Assembly: GCA_949752795.1 (NCBI GenBank)
Contig: OX457064.1
Coordinates: 104,261,454-104,325,453 of the forward strand
Reading direction: 5' to 3'
DNA: 64,000 bases
DNA from: Hyperoodon ampullatus
Lineage: Eukaryota; Chordata; Mammalia; Artiodactyla; Ziphiidae
The notes below the pieces were generated by a model that saw only the letters and a list, made by a program, of their open reading frames with translations, was not told the origin of the DNA and did no database searches. The stretch's first letter is position 1. Each line of letters starts with the position of its first letter. This document shows positions 24,401 through 31,468 of the stretch, piece after piece. A program made the position numbers and the translations under genes.

Positions 24401-25392
24401 ATTTTACTTTTTAAAATGCCTTTAGATAGAGGTAACCTGCCCTTGACTTGTGTGCTTTCTTCTTTGCACCTCCTGGGGCCGGGGGGAGGGGGCTGGGGGC
24501 TGGGGGCCACGTGAATTTGGCAGCAGGAGCGGCTGAGAACCTTCCTTTCAGGGCAGAGTGCAGAGGTGCTTGAAGCTGAGGGCAGGGCCTGGGGCGTCCA
24601 GTAGGTGGAAGGGCGTGTGCACAGGTGAGTCAGCGCACATCACTTCCCCTTCCAGCCCAAGCCCGTGGAGGTCCAGGTGATAACGCATCACATGCAGCGC
24701 TATGCGGTGTGGTTCGGAGGCTCGATGCTGGCCTCAACTGTAAGTCCTTTTCTAGATTATGCTGTCTTTTCATCTCTGTGTTCCCTGCTGAGTTTGAATA
24801 AATACTGTCTTTTGGAGGTTAAATTATGTGTGTTCTAATTGTGTGTGGCTCTAAACAGCCGCACGTTTAATTCTGAGATAGAAGAAATAACTTTAATGAC
24901 CATTTAAACTGCACAGCTAATTCGTAAGCATCCTTGCCAATTAGGGGTTACAGAGAATATGGATAAGAGAATCCAAAAATAACCTAAAACATCTTGCATT
25001 AATCATTAGTTCCAGTGACTTTTCCGAGTAATTACTACTTTCTTGCCTCAAATTTGGGACTGGCTAACGAACTGCTGATTTAGGGTGAGCACGTAGCTGT
25101 TCCTAAATAGAAGCTGAATGAGTTTGGAAAAAATGAAATAAGCTCCCATTTTGAAGAGGTCAGAGTCTGTGACAGAGGCCATCGGGGAGAGGGTGGAGGT
25201 TTGGGGTGAGGAGAGTTTCTCGTTTGCTTGGTCGTTGACTTGGTTTCATTTCCCTTCTGGAGCATTTATGCTCCGTCTGCTGGTTGCCTCTTGTAGCCGG
25301 AGTTCTTCCAGGTCTGTCACACCAAGAAGGGCTACGAGGAGTACGGCCCCAGCATCTGCCGCCACAACCCCGTCTTTGGAGTCATGTCTTAG
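4422..25392 (+). CDS. ACTR3B: ACTR3B (Arp3B), residues 113-418, eight joined exons; 5' exons outside window
   Basis: Arp3B is the Arp3-type subunit of the Arp2/3 complex. With Arp2 it mimics an actin dimer at the cytoplasmic cortex and nucleates branched filaments. The coding parts are 4422-4517, 5427-5534, 8958-9101, 11895-12068, 13532-13624, 23675-23800, 24656-24739 and 25297-25392, giving 306 codons before TAG. Added to the 112 residues missing upstream, this equals the 418 residues known for the family. The actin-fold phosphate-2 loop DSGDGVTH is at residues 169-176, and the nucleotide-binding [12 protein letters not shown] segment at 321-332. The Arp3B paralogue rather than Arp3 is indicated by [49 protein letters not shown] and [10 protein letters not shown]; Arp3, from memory, has different residues at each. 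Intact frame, GT-AG introns and a poly-A signal argue for a functional gene, not a processed copy. The paralogue call rests on remembered family sequences. Confidence 0.96.
4518..5426 (+). other. ACTR3B intron
   Basis: GT-AG intron of 909 bp, phase 0. It has a small CA-rich patch (cacacacacccacacacacc, near 4640) and no recognisable mobile element. Confidence 0.85.
5427..5534 (+). CDS. ACTR3B: ACTR3B coding exon, residues 145-180 (phosphate-2 loop)
   Basis: This exon has 36 codons in phase 0, from [18 protein letters not shown] to THAIPV. It contains the ATP phosphate-binding loop DSGDGVTH (residues 169-176) of the actin/Hsp70 fold. The acceptor is tttggtgcag and the donor GTG|gtaagc. HAIPV differs from the HVIPV I recall in human Arp3 proteins, a conservative change outside the loop. 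Confidence 0.96.
6154..6386 (-). mobile_element. Young CHR-type SINE, antisense, with 16-bp TSD
   Basis: Full-length element at 6170-6370: poly-T, gcggtacgtgggcctttcac, and ending accagggaagcccc. A 16-bp repeat tgaagtttgctttttt flanks it (6154-6169, 6371-6386). Confidence 0.95.
6402..6597 (+). repeat. Duplicated intronic block, copy 1
   Basis: Shares long near-identical runs with 7994-8158: cacagtggacagtcagacct, ctcagagagccctgttacta, gtatattacaggcatatttt, and tatagctccttttaaaa after a GT run. Differences are a few substitutions and indels plus GT-run length (about 25 repeats here). Not a repeat family I recognise. Confidence 0.9.
6532..6581. repeat. (GT)n microsatellite, about 25 repeats
   Basis: An uninterrupted GT dinucleotide run inside copy 1 of the duplicated block. 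The equivalent run in copy 2 (about 8127-8142) is much shorter. Confidence 0.97.
7994..8158 (+). repeat. Duplicated intronic block, copy 2
   Basis: Partner of 6402-6597 in the same orientation, about 1.6 kb downstream. It contains the same cacagtggacagtcagacct start and tatagctccttttaaaa end, with a short GT run. The sequence after it (8160 on) is GC-rich and not shared with copy 1. Confidence 0.9.
8345..8560 (+). repeat. MIR element
   Basis: Long MIR match in order: gtttattgagtacctaactg, cacagggctgtgagctgg, atggatgaaggaactgagga, tcgctcagcc, gtggagccggattgag. Diverged but close to full length. Confidence 0.7.
8958..9101 (+). CDS. ACTR3B: ACTR3B coding exon, residues 181-228
   Basis: This exon has 48 codons in phase 0, starting [20 protein letters not shown] and ending LETAKAIK. 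The acceptor is ctcttcttcctag and the donor AAG|gtaaaa. It encodes part of the large domain including the GRDIT stretch conserved across actins. AKAIK at the end fits Arp3B (Arp3 has AKAVK). YFMQQ replaces the YFIQQ I recall in human, a conservative substitution. Confidence 0.96.
9102..11894 (+). other. ACTR3B intron, mostly unique sequence
   Basis: GT-AG intron of 2,793 bp, phase 0. It holds a (CAG)5 run near 9403-9418 and a faint L2/MIR-like tail near 11,360-11,450. No young mobile element is seen. Confidence 0.8.
11895..12068 (+). CDS. ACTR3B: ACTR3B coding exon, residues 229-286
   Basis: This is the longest exon in the window, 58 codons in phase 0. It begins [20 protein letters not shown] and ends GPEIFFHPE. 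The acceptor is gtgtctgcag and the donor GAG|gtaaga. It holds the most paralogue-informative part of the gene: [20 protein letters not shown] is Arp3B-like, where Arp3 has [26 protein letters not shown] and GYERFLGPE are conserved family blocks. Confidence 0.96.
12069..13531 (+). other. ACTR3B intron, AT-rich
   Basis: GT-AG intron of 1,463 bp, phase 0. It has a small gtaacat tandem near 12,415-12,433 and AT-rich sequence with no element I can name. The T-poor acceptor before 13532 is noted with that exon. Confidence 0.8.
13532..13624 (+). CDS. ACTR3B: ACTR3B coding exon, residues 287-317
   Basis: This exon has 31 codons in phase 0: [20 protein letters not shown] followed by [11 protein letters not shown]. 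The acceptor is atatgaaattcag, a weak pyrimidine tract, and the donor is AAG|gtataa. MESISDVV is the Arp3B form. The following intron is by far the longest in the window, about 10 kb. Confidence 0.96.
14140..14475 (+). mobile_element. Old L1 3' fragment, sense
   Basis: Matches the end of L1M-type elements in order: caatgggatacactacgcag, cattgttaagtgaaaaagca, then AT-rich 3' UTR. Strongly diverged and truncated. Confidence 0.6.
14962..16321 (-). mobile_element. L1 3' end, antisense, 1.4 kb, with embedded GT microsatellite
   Basis: Antisense L1 3' UTR (tgaggtatagttgatgtaca, aagtccatccatgttgctgc) followed by the reversed C-terminal part of ORF2. Reverse translation gives L1 ORF2 signatures such as [20 protein letters not shown] and STDEWIKK. 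The frame is broken in several places and the 5' end is missing, so it is not mobile. Confidence 0.9.
15404..15464. repeat. (GT)n microsatellite inside L1, about 30 repeats
   Basis: A GT run replaces the tatatatgta-type stretch that normally follows ttccctt(g) in this L1 3' region. It therefore grew after the insertion of the element. Confidence 0.97.
17163..17248 (+). mobile_element. hAT-Charlie-like DNA transposon fragment
   Basis: Reads ccaggggttggccagctctt, ctgcaaagggccagatggta, ttgtgggccattcggtctgt. This is the well-known terminal part of a mammalian non-autonomous hAT family. I do not assign the exact family. Confidence 0.6.
17561..17586. repeat. (CTC)n trinucleotide run
   Basis: An uninterrupted run of eight CTC/CCT trinucleotides in the large intron. 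Confidence 0.95.
18702..18822 (+). mobile_element. MER5A-like hAT-Charlie fragment
   Basis: Follows MER5A order: tactgatgtctgggtcccac, ccccagagattctgatgtaa, gggcatctgg, aatgtgcagc and the terminal gagaaccactg. The 5' end is missing. Confidence 0.75.
20035..20200 (-). mobile_element. MLT1-like LTR end, antisense
   Basis: The reverse complement starts gatggttaactttgtgtgtc followed by agcttgatctggc and later gtactttgcagatgtggtca. This is the same opening as the LTR at 45340. The remainder of the LTR is not clear. Confidence 0.5.
20571..20880 (+). mobile_element. Short CHR-family SINE with probable 3' transduced flank
   Basis: The SINE starts near 20585 (gggacttccctggtggtcca), has a B box ggttcgatccc and an A-rich end near 20,795. 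The matching target duplication aaaaaagctcttgt is at 20571-20584 but recurs only at 20867-20880, after about 70 bp of non-SINE sequence and a second A-run. This fits read-through transcription and insertion of SINE plus flank. Confidence 0.8.
21620..22321 (-). mobile_element. Old L1 ORF2/3' fragment, antisense
   Basis: Diverged antisense L1: ctttgcccattttttaattgg, ttagatgtatgtattgcaac, tgtggcttgtcttttcattt, ggctactttgtctgaaatca. Many stops and indels. The long-form SINE at 22322 is inserted at its end. Confidence 0.75.
22322..22642 (-). mobile_element. Long-form CHR-family SINE, antisense, 15-bp TSD
   Basis: The element 22337-22627 has the extra 3' module ggctgtgttgggtgttcgtt, then a body like the young SINE, ending caccagggaagccc. 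A TSD cacagcaccgttttt flanks it (22322-22336, 22628-22642). Confidence 0.92.
23675..23800 (+). CDS. ACTR3B: ACTR3B coding exon, residues 318-359 (nucleotide-binding LSGGSTM)
   Basis: This exon has 42 codons in phase 0, [20 protein letters not shown] through [19 protein letters not shown] at residues 321-328 contacts the adenosine/phosphate moiety in the actin fold. [12 protein letters not shown] and GGRIK are Arp3B-like. The acceptor is tgtgtcttttag and the donor AAG|gtgagg. Confidence 0.96.
23801..24655 (+). other. ACTR3B intron with G-rich run
   Basis: GT-AG intron of 855 bp, phase 0, with no nameable mobile element. A quadruplex-type G-run lies at 24475-24506. Confidence 0.85.
24475..24506 (+). 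promoter_or_regulatory. Potential G-quadruplex in intron, sense strand
   Basis: Five runs of 4-6 G (24475-24478, 24481-24486, 24488-24492, 24495-24499, 24502-24506) are separated by 1-2 nt. Being on the sense strand it would also be present in pre-mRNA, about 150 nt before the next exon. Formation is inferred. Confidence 0.5.
24656..24739 (+). CDS. ACTR3B: ACTR3B coding exon, residues 360-387
   Basis: This exon has 28 codons in phase 0: [20 protein letters not shown] then GGSMLAST. The acceptor is ccccttccag and the donor ACT|gtaagt, close to the ideal donor. [12 protein letters not shown] is the actin-family helix and loop near the C-terminus (actin: YSVWIGGSILAS). A G-rich quadruplex-type run lies about 150 bp upstream. 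Confidence 0.96.
24740..25296 (+). other. ACTR3B last intron
   Basis: GT-AG intron of 557 bp, phase 0. No repeat or other feature recognised. Confidence 0.85.
25297..25392 (+). CDS. ACTR3B: ACTR3B terminal coding exon, residues 388-418 and TAG stop
   Basis: This exon has 31 codons plus [23 protein letters not shown] then [11 protein letters not shown]. The acceptor is tgcctcttgtag. FFQVCHTKK and EEYGPS are the Arp3B forms. Residue 399 is Gly (GGC at 25330-25332), where I recall Asp in human Arp3 and Arp3B. The C-terminus [11 protein letters not shown] is fully conserved. Confidence 0.96.
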   Translation, partial: PEFFQVCHTKKGYEEYGPSICRHNPVFGVMS

Positions 25393-25740
25393 TGGCGGCT
25401 TTGACACCGCCCTTCCAGTGGTGTCACGGCGGGTGTGCAAGTGTCCTTCAGACCCGGAGGAGACCGGCTCCTGTACGCAGTGCGTGTGCTGTGGTGCCGG
25501 GCAGCCCAGCAAAGCCATCTCCGTGCCCGGCCTCCCCCCACCCCTCCCTGCTCTCCTCTCCACCCAAGCTTCGAGTCCACAGATCCAATTCCGGAGGAAT
25601 TCAGCTGCGACTCTCAGATTTGTTACGGAAAACCCTAGAACACGGCGCAAAATAGCTCCCCACCTAGGGCAGAGTATGGGGCTCTCAACCCTTCTCCTCC
25701 CAGACTATTTTTGTAAATAAAATGTTATAAACTTGAAATA
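25393..25740 (+). other. ACTR3B: ACTR3B 3' UTR (proximal form)
   Basis: Non-coding sequence from the stop codon to just past the first AATAAA. It has no SINE or L1 insertion. The end is inferred from the poly-A signal at 25716 and the T-rich sequence after it; a longer form to about 25,920 is possible using the second signal. Confidence 0.75.
25716..25721 (+). promoter_or_regulatory. ACTR3B: Poly-A signal AATAAA, proximal
   Basis: A canonical AATAAA 324 nt after the stop codon. It is followed within about 30-70 nt by T/GT-rich sequence (tgatgtttatatttcc, cattttgtattttatgg), which suits cleavage near 25,735-25,745. Confidence 0.8.
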
Positions 25741-26518
25741 CAAATTGATGTTTATATTTCCTATCATTTTGTATTTTATGGTATTTGGTACACCTGGCTG
25801 ATCCCGAGCACGAGTAGATGTCGATGTCATGGAGTGTTGTCATAAAACGTTTTTAACTGTGAGGCATGTTCTGATGTGTTTGTAGGCAAACAAAATAAAG
25901 CAGAGCAAACTTTTTTGGCCACATGTTTGCTGGGAAATGGTTACACTTTATTGGAGCGATGGGAAGTGTAAACACTAAGCAGTGTTGTATGAGAATTATT
26001 ACAGACAACGTATCTTTTCATTTGCTTGTTGGAACTTTCTGGAATTTTATAGAAGATGCCGGTTTGTTGTTGGTGAGTGCTGGATGAAATACTACCTTGC
26101 ACCATTGTAATAAAAGCAGTTAGACTCTTTATAAAGATCTCCTCTCGTGCTGTAGTGGTCTTTTGGTTTTCCCCTTTGTGCCTGAACTTCTTTCAAAGAA
26201 CACTGAAATTCGTTTCGCGTCTTTGGAGGCTTTGATGATTGACACCAAGTTTTGGGGAGGAAGTTTCCTAAAGTGATGTGGATTGCCTGTCCTGCAGTGA
26301 CCACTCGGCCGCTGGAGGTGGTGTGGATGGGCCTGTGAGCGTGGGGGGCCGGGTGGAGGGACGCACATCGTGGTTCCCACCACGCCTTCCTGGGAATTCA
26401 GAATTCATGGCTTTAAGCTTTGAGTAGCTGAGTCTGACATCTGCTGAGTGGATTGCTGGCTTGAAAGGTAATTTGCTAAATTAGGAGATTTAGTTTTACC
26501 CCATTCTTTATATAATAC
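25741..26518. other. ACTR3B 3' flank, no gene seen
   Basis: Apart from the second AATAAA at 25894, I see AT-rich unique sequence and no repeat or ORF of note. Transcription of ACTR3B is expected to end within this stretch. Confidence 0.6.
25894..25899 (+). promoter_or_regulatory. ACTR3B: Poly-A signal AATAAA, possible distal
   Basis: A second canonical AATAAA 178 nt beyond the first, followed by a T-run and GT-containing sequence (cttttttggcc, gtttgctggg). It could give a longer 3' UTR. Use is not shown by the sequence. Confidence 0.45.
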
Positions 26519-26805
26519 TTAGGTTATTTTTTTTTTCTCTCTCTCTTTTTTTTTTTTTTTTTTGCGGTACGCGGGCCTCTCACTGTTGTGGCCTCTCCCA
26601 CTGCGGAGCACAGGCTCCGGACGCGCAGGCTCAGCGGCCATGGCTCACGGGCCCAGCCACTTCGTGGCATGTGGGATCCTCCCGGACCGGGGCACGAGCC
26701 CATGTCCCCTGCATCGGCAGGCGGACTCTCAACCACTGCGCCACCAGGGAAGCCCTTTCTCTCTCTTTTTTTTTTTTTTTTTTTTGCGGTACGCAGGTTA
26801 GGTTA
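26519..26805 (-). mobile_element. Young CHR-type SINE with second truncated 3' end (composite)
   Basis: A full antisense SINE (gcggtacgcgggcctctcac to accagggaagccc, about 26,564-26,755) is followed by tttctctctct, a second poly-T and a second gcggtacgc at 26786-26794. The 8-bp repeat ttaggtta flanks the whole unit (26519-26526, 26798-26805). It looks like a SINE dimer whose first unit kept only about 9 bp plus tail. Confidence 0.85.
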
Positions 26806-27904
26806 CTTTTTAAACTGTTATTTATGGTATTTCTTCTAGGTCATGAAGTATGTTTTTTTCTCTGAAAATGTGCCTTTGTAAAGAAACATTTGGTTTTACT
26901 TTTTAAGGTTAAGAAGTTTGGGGTGATAAAGGAATCTTTCTGCCCAGTGTGGTGAAATCGGTTTTCCCGGGCCGTAGGCGGGCCCTGCCACTTGCGCCTG
27001 ATGCTCAGCGACCCCAGGCCCTCCAGCTCCTCGGTGGAGAGTCTCAGGCCACTTGGTTCTAACTTTGTCCAAACTCTGCTTTGGATGCTGCTGGGGTCTG
27101 CTCTGCTCAGGGCCCCGGGGCCAGGCTGCTTTCTCCTGGTCTTCCAGCCCCTGTATCCCAACTCTCCCAACTCTCGTGCAGGCGCCCCGTGCACCCTGCA
27201 TGTGGGCGGGAGTCACCTCCCCTGACACTGCTTCCGCCGCCTTCCTCGCTGTTCAGGAACCGTGGGGCCCTCGGGGCCCCTCCTGTCTCCTGTCTCGGTG
27301 GGCGTCTTCCCACTGGGGCCCTTTGCCTCCCCAGCTTCACCGTCTCTGCGCTTCTCACAGAGAACGCACCGTTTCTGCCTCGCTTGGTCCCCCCTGGCTT
27401 TGATCGGCCAGGTGCTTTGCTGGCAGGTGCATTTCCCCCAAACTCCTAGAGCAATGTGCTCCTGTGTGCCAGTGCCGGCCCCGGGCTTCAGAGGGGTCGT
27501 GCCCACTTGCTGTTTTAGCTGCCCCTCAAATGACCCTGTGTCAGGAGCCCAGTATCACCCACCTCGGCTAAACTAGAACTAGTGTAACCCGTCCTTCAAC
27601 CACAGAACTTGTAAGGCTCCCGTTGCCCTTGTTTGGGACAAGATTATGTTTGAGACTGTACTTTTGTTTCTCATCTTACAGAATCTTCATCAGAGCATTT
27701 CATTTTAACATAACGTGGGTGGGACAGTGTCGTACATGAGAACGTGACTGGTGTGATGAGGGGCCCTCAGCTCCGGCTGAGACCCCTCCCAGATCCCGTG
27801 CATCAGGATGGGGGGAGTGGCAGGGAACAAGGAAGGCATTCATTTTTCACTTTCTGTTTTTAAGCCCCGTAGGTGATGCCCGTCTGTAGCTGGGTCTGAA
27901 AACC
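26806..27904. other. Intergenic, no gene seen
   Basis: GC-rich unique-looking sequence (27,000-27,560) with open frames on both strands that lack any family signature or splice context. I recognise no repeat. Confidence 0.5.
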
Positions 27905-28010
27905 CTGCGGAGCGGAGGAAGGACTTTTGAATCTGGATCTAAATTCTGGCTGTTCCTTAGGCAGGTGGTTTCTCTTCTGTTTCCTCATCTAGCTGAGAAT
28001 TGCAGCGGCC
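27905..28010 (-). repeat. MIR fragment, antisense
   Basis: Reversed MIR order: ggatctaaattctggctg, ctgtttcctcatctagctga. Short and diverged. Confidence 0.5.
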
Positions 28011-28740
28011 CCACTGCTGTTAGTAGATTGGAGTTATAATTTTTTTGTTTTTTCAATAAGCCTGCCAGATACTGTAGGTAGAAATGGGATGTGATTCCGC
28101 AATGTGCGTTGGTCATTCTATAAGGAGGAGAAATGCTTAGAGTCGTTAGTAATTTTAAGAAAACCTACACATACCTTTTCTTCAGATGGAATTAGCACTG
28201 GATCATAATGCAGCAATGAGTTAGGTATTAATGGAGTTGATGGGTAAAATCAACCTTCTGTGATGCCTTATAAATGCCTTAGAACTCTCAGCGAACAGTT
28301 TTCTATAAAAAATTTCAAGCAATGCACACTTTAACAAAACATTCTAAAATGATAAGTCAGTAGTTTTTACAACTATTAAGCCTGTAGATACGACAAGAAG
28401 TCACTTCACCGCATTTGACAGATATAAACATAACTTTATGATGATAAGAATATTACAGGAACGCCTTACTTAAGGAAAACCTGGTTAACTGGTGTGTGAC
28501 CATCTGCCGGTGTTCCCTTACTAACAAGATGCGGTGCGTGGCTCTGGGTTGCTCTTTACAACCCACCTGTGGGAACAGCCTCTCAGTTTTTGCAGAGGGA
28601 GCATTATCACCTCCTCCTGAGGGCTGCCACTTCTGCTTTTATTAATTTTCTAGCCAAGATGGGATCAAAGAACATGAGGCTTATGATTTTTTTCCTAAAT
28701 GTGTGAGGGGTAGGGGAAGAACACAGGAGAGGGAAGTTCA
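28011..28740. other. Intergenic, no gene seen
   Basis: AT-rich sequence with no nameable repeat or supported coding region. Confidence 0.5.
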
Positions 28741-29101
28741 AGATACCAGTGGGGAGGCTTCCCTGGTGGCGCAGTGGTTGAGAATCCGCCTGCCAATGCA
28801 GGGGACACGGGTTCAAGCCCTGGTCCGGGAAGATCCCACATGCCGCGGAGCAGCTGAGCCCATGCGCCACAACTACCGAGCCTGTGCTCTAGAGCCCGTG
28901 AGCCACAACTACTGAGCCCACGTGCCACAACTACTGAAGCCCACACGCCTAGAGCTCGTGCTCCACAACAAGAGACGCCACCGCGATGAGAAGCCCACGC
29001 ACCGCAACGAAGAGTAGCCCCTGCTTACCACAACTAGAGAAAGCCCACGCGCAGCAGTGAAGACCCAATGCAGCCCCCCCCAAAAAAAGACACCAGTGGG
29101 G
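28741..29101 (+). mobile_element. Long-form CHR-family SINE, 14-bp TSD
   Basis: The element 28755-29087 starts ggcttccctggtggcgcagt, carries a B box ggttcaagccc, then repeated cacaactac-type modules, ending gacccaatgcagc and an A-run. A TSD agataccagtgggg / agacaccagtgggg flanks it with one mismatch (28741-28754, 29088-29101). Confidence 0.93.
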
Positions 29102-29714
29102 GGAGGGGTAGGTAACTCCTTGATCAAGGTCCTCGCAGAGGTGGGAGATGATGTGGTCCAGAGTCGAGGGGAGGAGAAGCCCAGGATGCACCAGATCCTT
29201 CTAGTGGAACAGATCCACAGGGCAGGGGACGCCCTTCAGTGGAACTTCCATGTAGCCCGGATGGAAGAGGCAGGAAGGCAGCGAGTCAGCTTCCTTAAGG
29301 GTGGGGTTTTGCTGGGCAAGTGTGGCGACAGGGCAGGTGTCCTGGGGGTTCTCTGTCCTTGAAGTCTATGAAGTCCGGGTAGGTGGGGGAGTCAAGGGAA
29401 GGGAGGATTGAAGGTCCTGAATTTCAAGGTCAGGGGGGTGGGCTCATAGGGAAGATGTCAGTGTTTAAGATTTCAGAGGTGGAGCACTTCCCAGTGAGAA
29501 CAGGATCGTTGAAGTGAGTGGTCATCGTGTAGAGGCCATTGGACATGGAAGAGACGAGGGACTTTTGAGATGAGCGTGTTGGGTAGATTGGTGCGCGCTG
29601 GCATCATCCAAGTGGGGTGGGGCCTTGGAGGTGAGAGCAAGATTGGGACCCAGTCGCCAAAGTCCCGAGTCCGTTTGCGTAGTGGCCCCGAGCTGAGCAC
29701 AGAGTGTGTGGGGA
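29102..29714. other. Intergenic, no gene seen
   Basis: Purine-rich unique-looking sequence with no nameable repeat. Confidence 0.5.
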
Positions 29715-29885
29715 ACTTTGCCAAGTGCTGACTGCACGTGACCTTATTTAATCTTAGCAGCCTGTGAAGTTGGCATTACTATTATTCCCCCATTTTCCAG
29801 GTTGGAAACTATGGCTCAAAGAGATTTAATCACATGCTCGAGACCACACAGTTAGGAAGCAGAGAAGTCATTATTTGATCTAAAG
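29715..29885 (+). repeat. MIR element
   Basis: MIR order well kept: gccaagtgctgactgcacgt, taatcttagcagcctgtgaa, cccccattttccaggttgga, catgctcgagaccacacagt. An L1 fragment abuts its end. Confidence 0.75.
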
Positions 29886-29897
29886 TATGCATTCACT

Positions 29898-30130
29898 GAA
29901 ATCATGCCATTTGCAGCAACATGAATGGACCTAGAGATCATCATAGTAAGTGAAGTAAGTCAGAGAAAGACAAATATCACATGATACCACTTACATGCGG
30001 GAACTAAAAATATGATACAAATGAACTGATTTACAAAATAGAAACAGACTCACAGAAAACAAATTTATGATTACCAAAGGGGAAAGGGTGGGGAGGGATA
30101 TATTAGGACTTTGGGATTAACAGATACACA
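29898..30130 (+). mobile_element. L1 3' UTR fragment, sense
   Basis: Matches cetartiodactyl L1 3' region: gccatttgcagcaacatgaa, taagtgaagtaagtcagaga, tatgattaccaaaggggaaa, taacagatacacactac. Truncated at both ends. Confidence 0.85.
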
Positions 30131-30685
30131 CTACACCTGGCTCTGTGCTGGGAGCTGCCACTGTATGACCAGTGTGAGGATGCCTCAGTTTTGGCTATGC
30201 GTGTTCCATAGACATGCTTTAGTTAAACACACTGGGATTTGAACGTTCCTCTTTGGTATCACGGTGTTATTTCAGGGGGTGGTTGGTGCACAGCATCCTG
30301 AAGGGATCAGCCCCAGAAGGGGTTTCTCTTGCCCTCGGCCCCAGCACCGTCGATGTGTGAAGCCTTCTTTGACCTTCCCCACCGAGTCAGCCTCTTCTTA
30401 CCCACGCACCAGCTATGCCCTCTGTCCCTCACCTGACTGAGGTTCTGGAAAACGGGACTGATTTTTGTGCCCCCAGGACCTTCGCAATGCCCGGCACGTG
30501 GTGGGTGCCCGTTAAATATTGAATTAAAATTTCTGTTCACACGAAGACTCCATCCCTGGTTTTTCCAGGCTGGGTATGCTGTATAGTGAGAAGTGTTGTG
30601 TGTTTGGGTAACCTTGGATGAAAGCTGGGTTTTGGGTGTCTGGGGTGTTACCCATCATGACTTTAAGACTTTTAACGATATAACA
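30131..30685. other. Intergenic; possible L2 remnant
   Basis: The part 30,400-30,530 (ttttgtgcccccaggacctt, caatgcccggcacgtggtgg) resembles an L2 3' end. The rest is unassigned; no gene is seen. Confidence 0.4.
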
Positions 30686-30689
30686 TCTA

Positions 30690-31197
30690 TCTCTTGAATG
30701 GATAAAGAAGATGTGGTACATATATAAAATGGAATATTACTCTGCCATAAAAAAGAATGAAATAATGCCATTTGCAGCGACATGGATGGACCTAGAGATT
30801 ATCATACTGAGTGAAGTAAGGCAGACAGAGAAAGACAGATATCATATGATATTGCTTATATGTGGAATCTAAACAAATGGTACAAATGAACCTATTTACA
30901 AAATGGAAGTAGAGTCACAGGTGTAGAAAACAAACTTATGGGGGAAGGGGGGAGGGGTAAATTGAAAGATGAGCCTTGACACACACACACACGACTACAT
31001 ATAAAATAACCAACCAACAAGAACCTGCTGTACAGCACAGGGAACTCTAGTCAATACTCTGTAATGACCTATATGGGACAAGAATCTAAAAAACAGAGTG
31101 GACACGTGTATATGTATAACAATCACTTTGCTGTGCACCCGAAACTAACACAACATTGTAAATCAACTGTACTCCAATAAAAAGGTTTTAAAAAGAT
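30690..31197 (+). mobile_element. L1 3' end, sense
   Basis: Ordered L1 landmarks: gaatggataaagaagatgtg, gaatattactctgccataaa, gacatggatggacctagaga, tacagcacagggaactctag, tttgctgtgcacccgaaact, then caataaaaag. Contains a short CA run. 5'-truncated. Confidence 0.92.
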
Positions 31198-31239
31198 GGA
31201 ATTGTACACAACATCCTTCCCCCAATCTAGCTCTTATAT

Positions 31240-31468
31240 CAAATAGATCAGTGGTCGCCTGGGAGAGGATTGGGGGGTGGGGAAGGTTAGGAGGAAATGT
31301 ACCTACCAATAGGTATGGGGTTTCTTTCTGGGATGAGTAAAGTGTCCAAAGTTGATCCTAGTGAGGATTGTGCAGCTCTGGGAATACACTAAAAGCCATT
31401 GAATTATACACACTAAGTAGGTGAATTCTGTAGCATGTTAATTATATCTCAGTAAAGCTGTTAAGAAC
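31240..31468 (+). mobile_element. Older L1M 3' UTR, sense
   Basis: Landmarks: atcagtggtcgcctgggaga, ggtttctttctgggatgagt, cattgaattatacacactaa, gtagcatgttaattatatct. Diverged. Confidence 0.6.

Noticed and set aside
4422..25392. Processed pseudogene of ACTR3 or ACTR3B
   Set aside because: The exons are separated by GT-AG introns, the frame is intact and a poly-A signal follows, so this is the intron-bearing gene.
25151..25720. 189-codon plus-strand frame over the last ACTR3B exon
   Set aside because: It is a shadow frame; the true frame of exon 25297-25392 is different and matches Arp3B to its stop.
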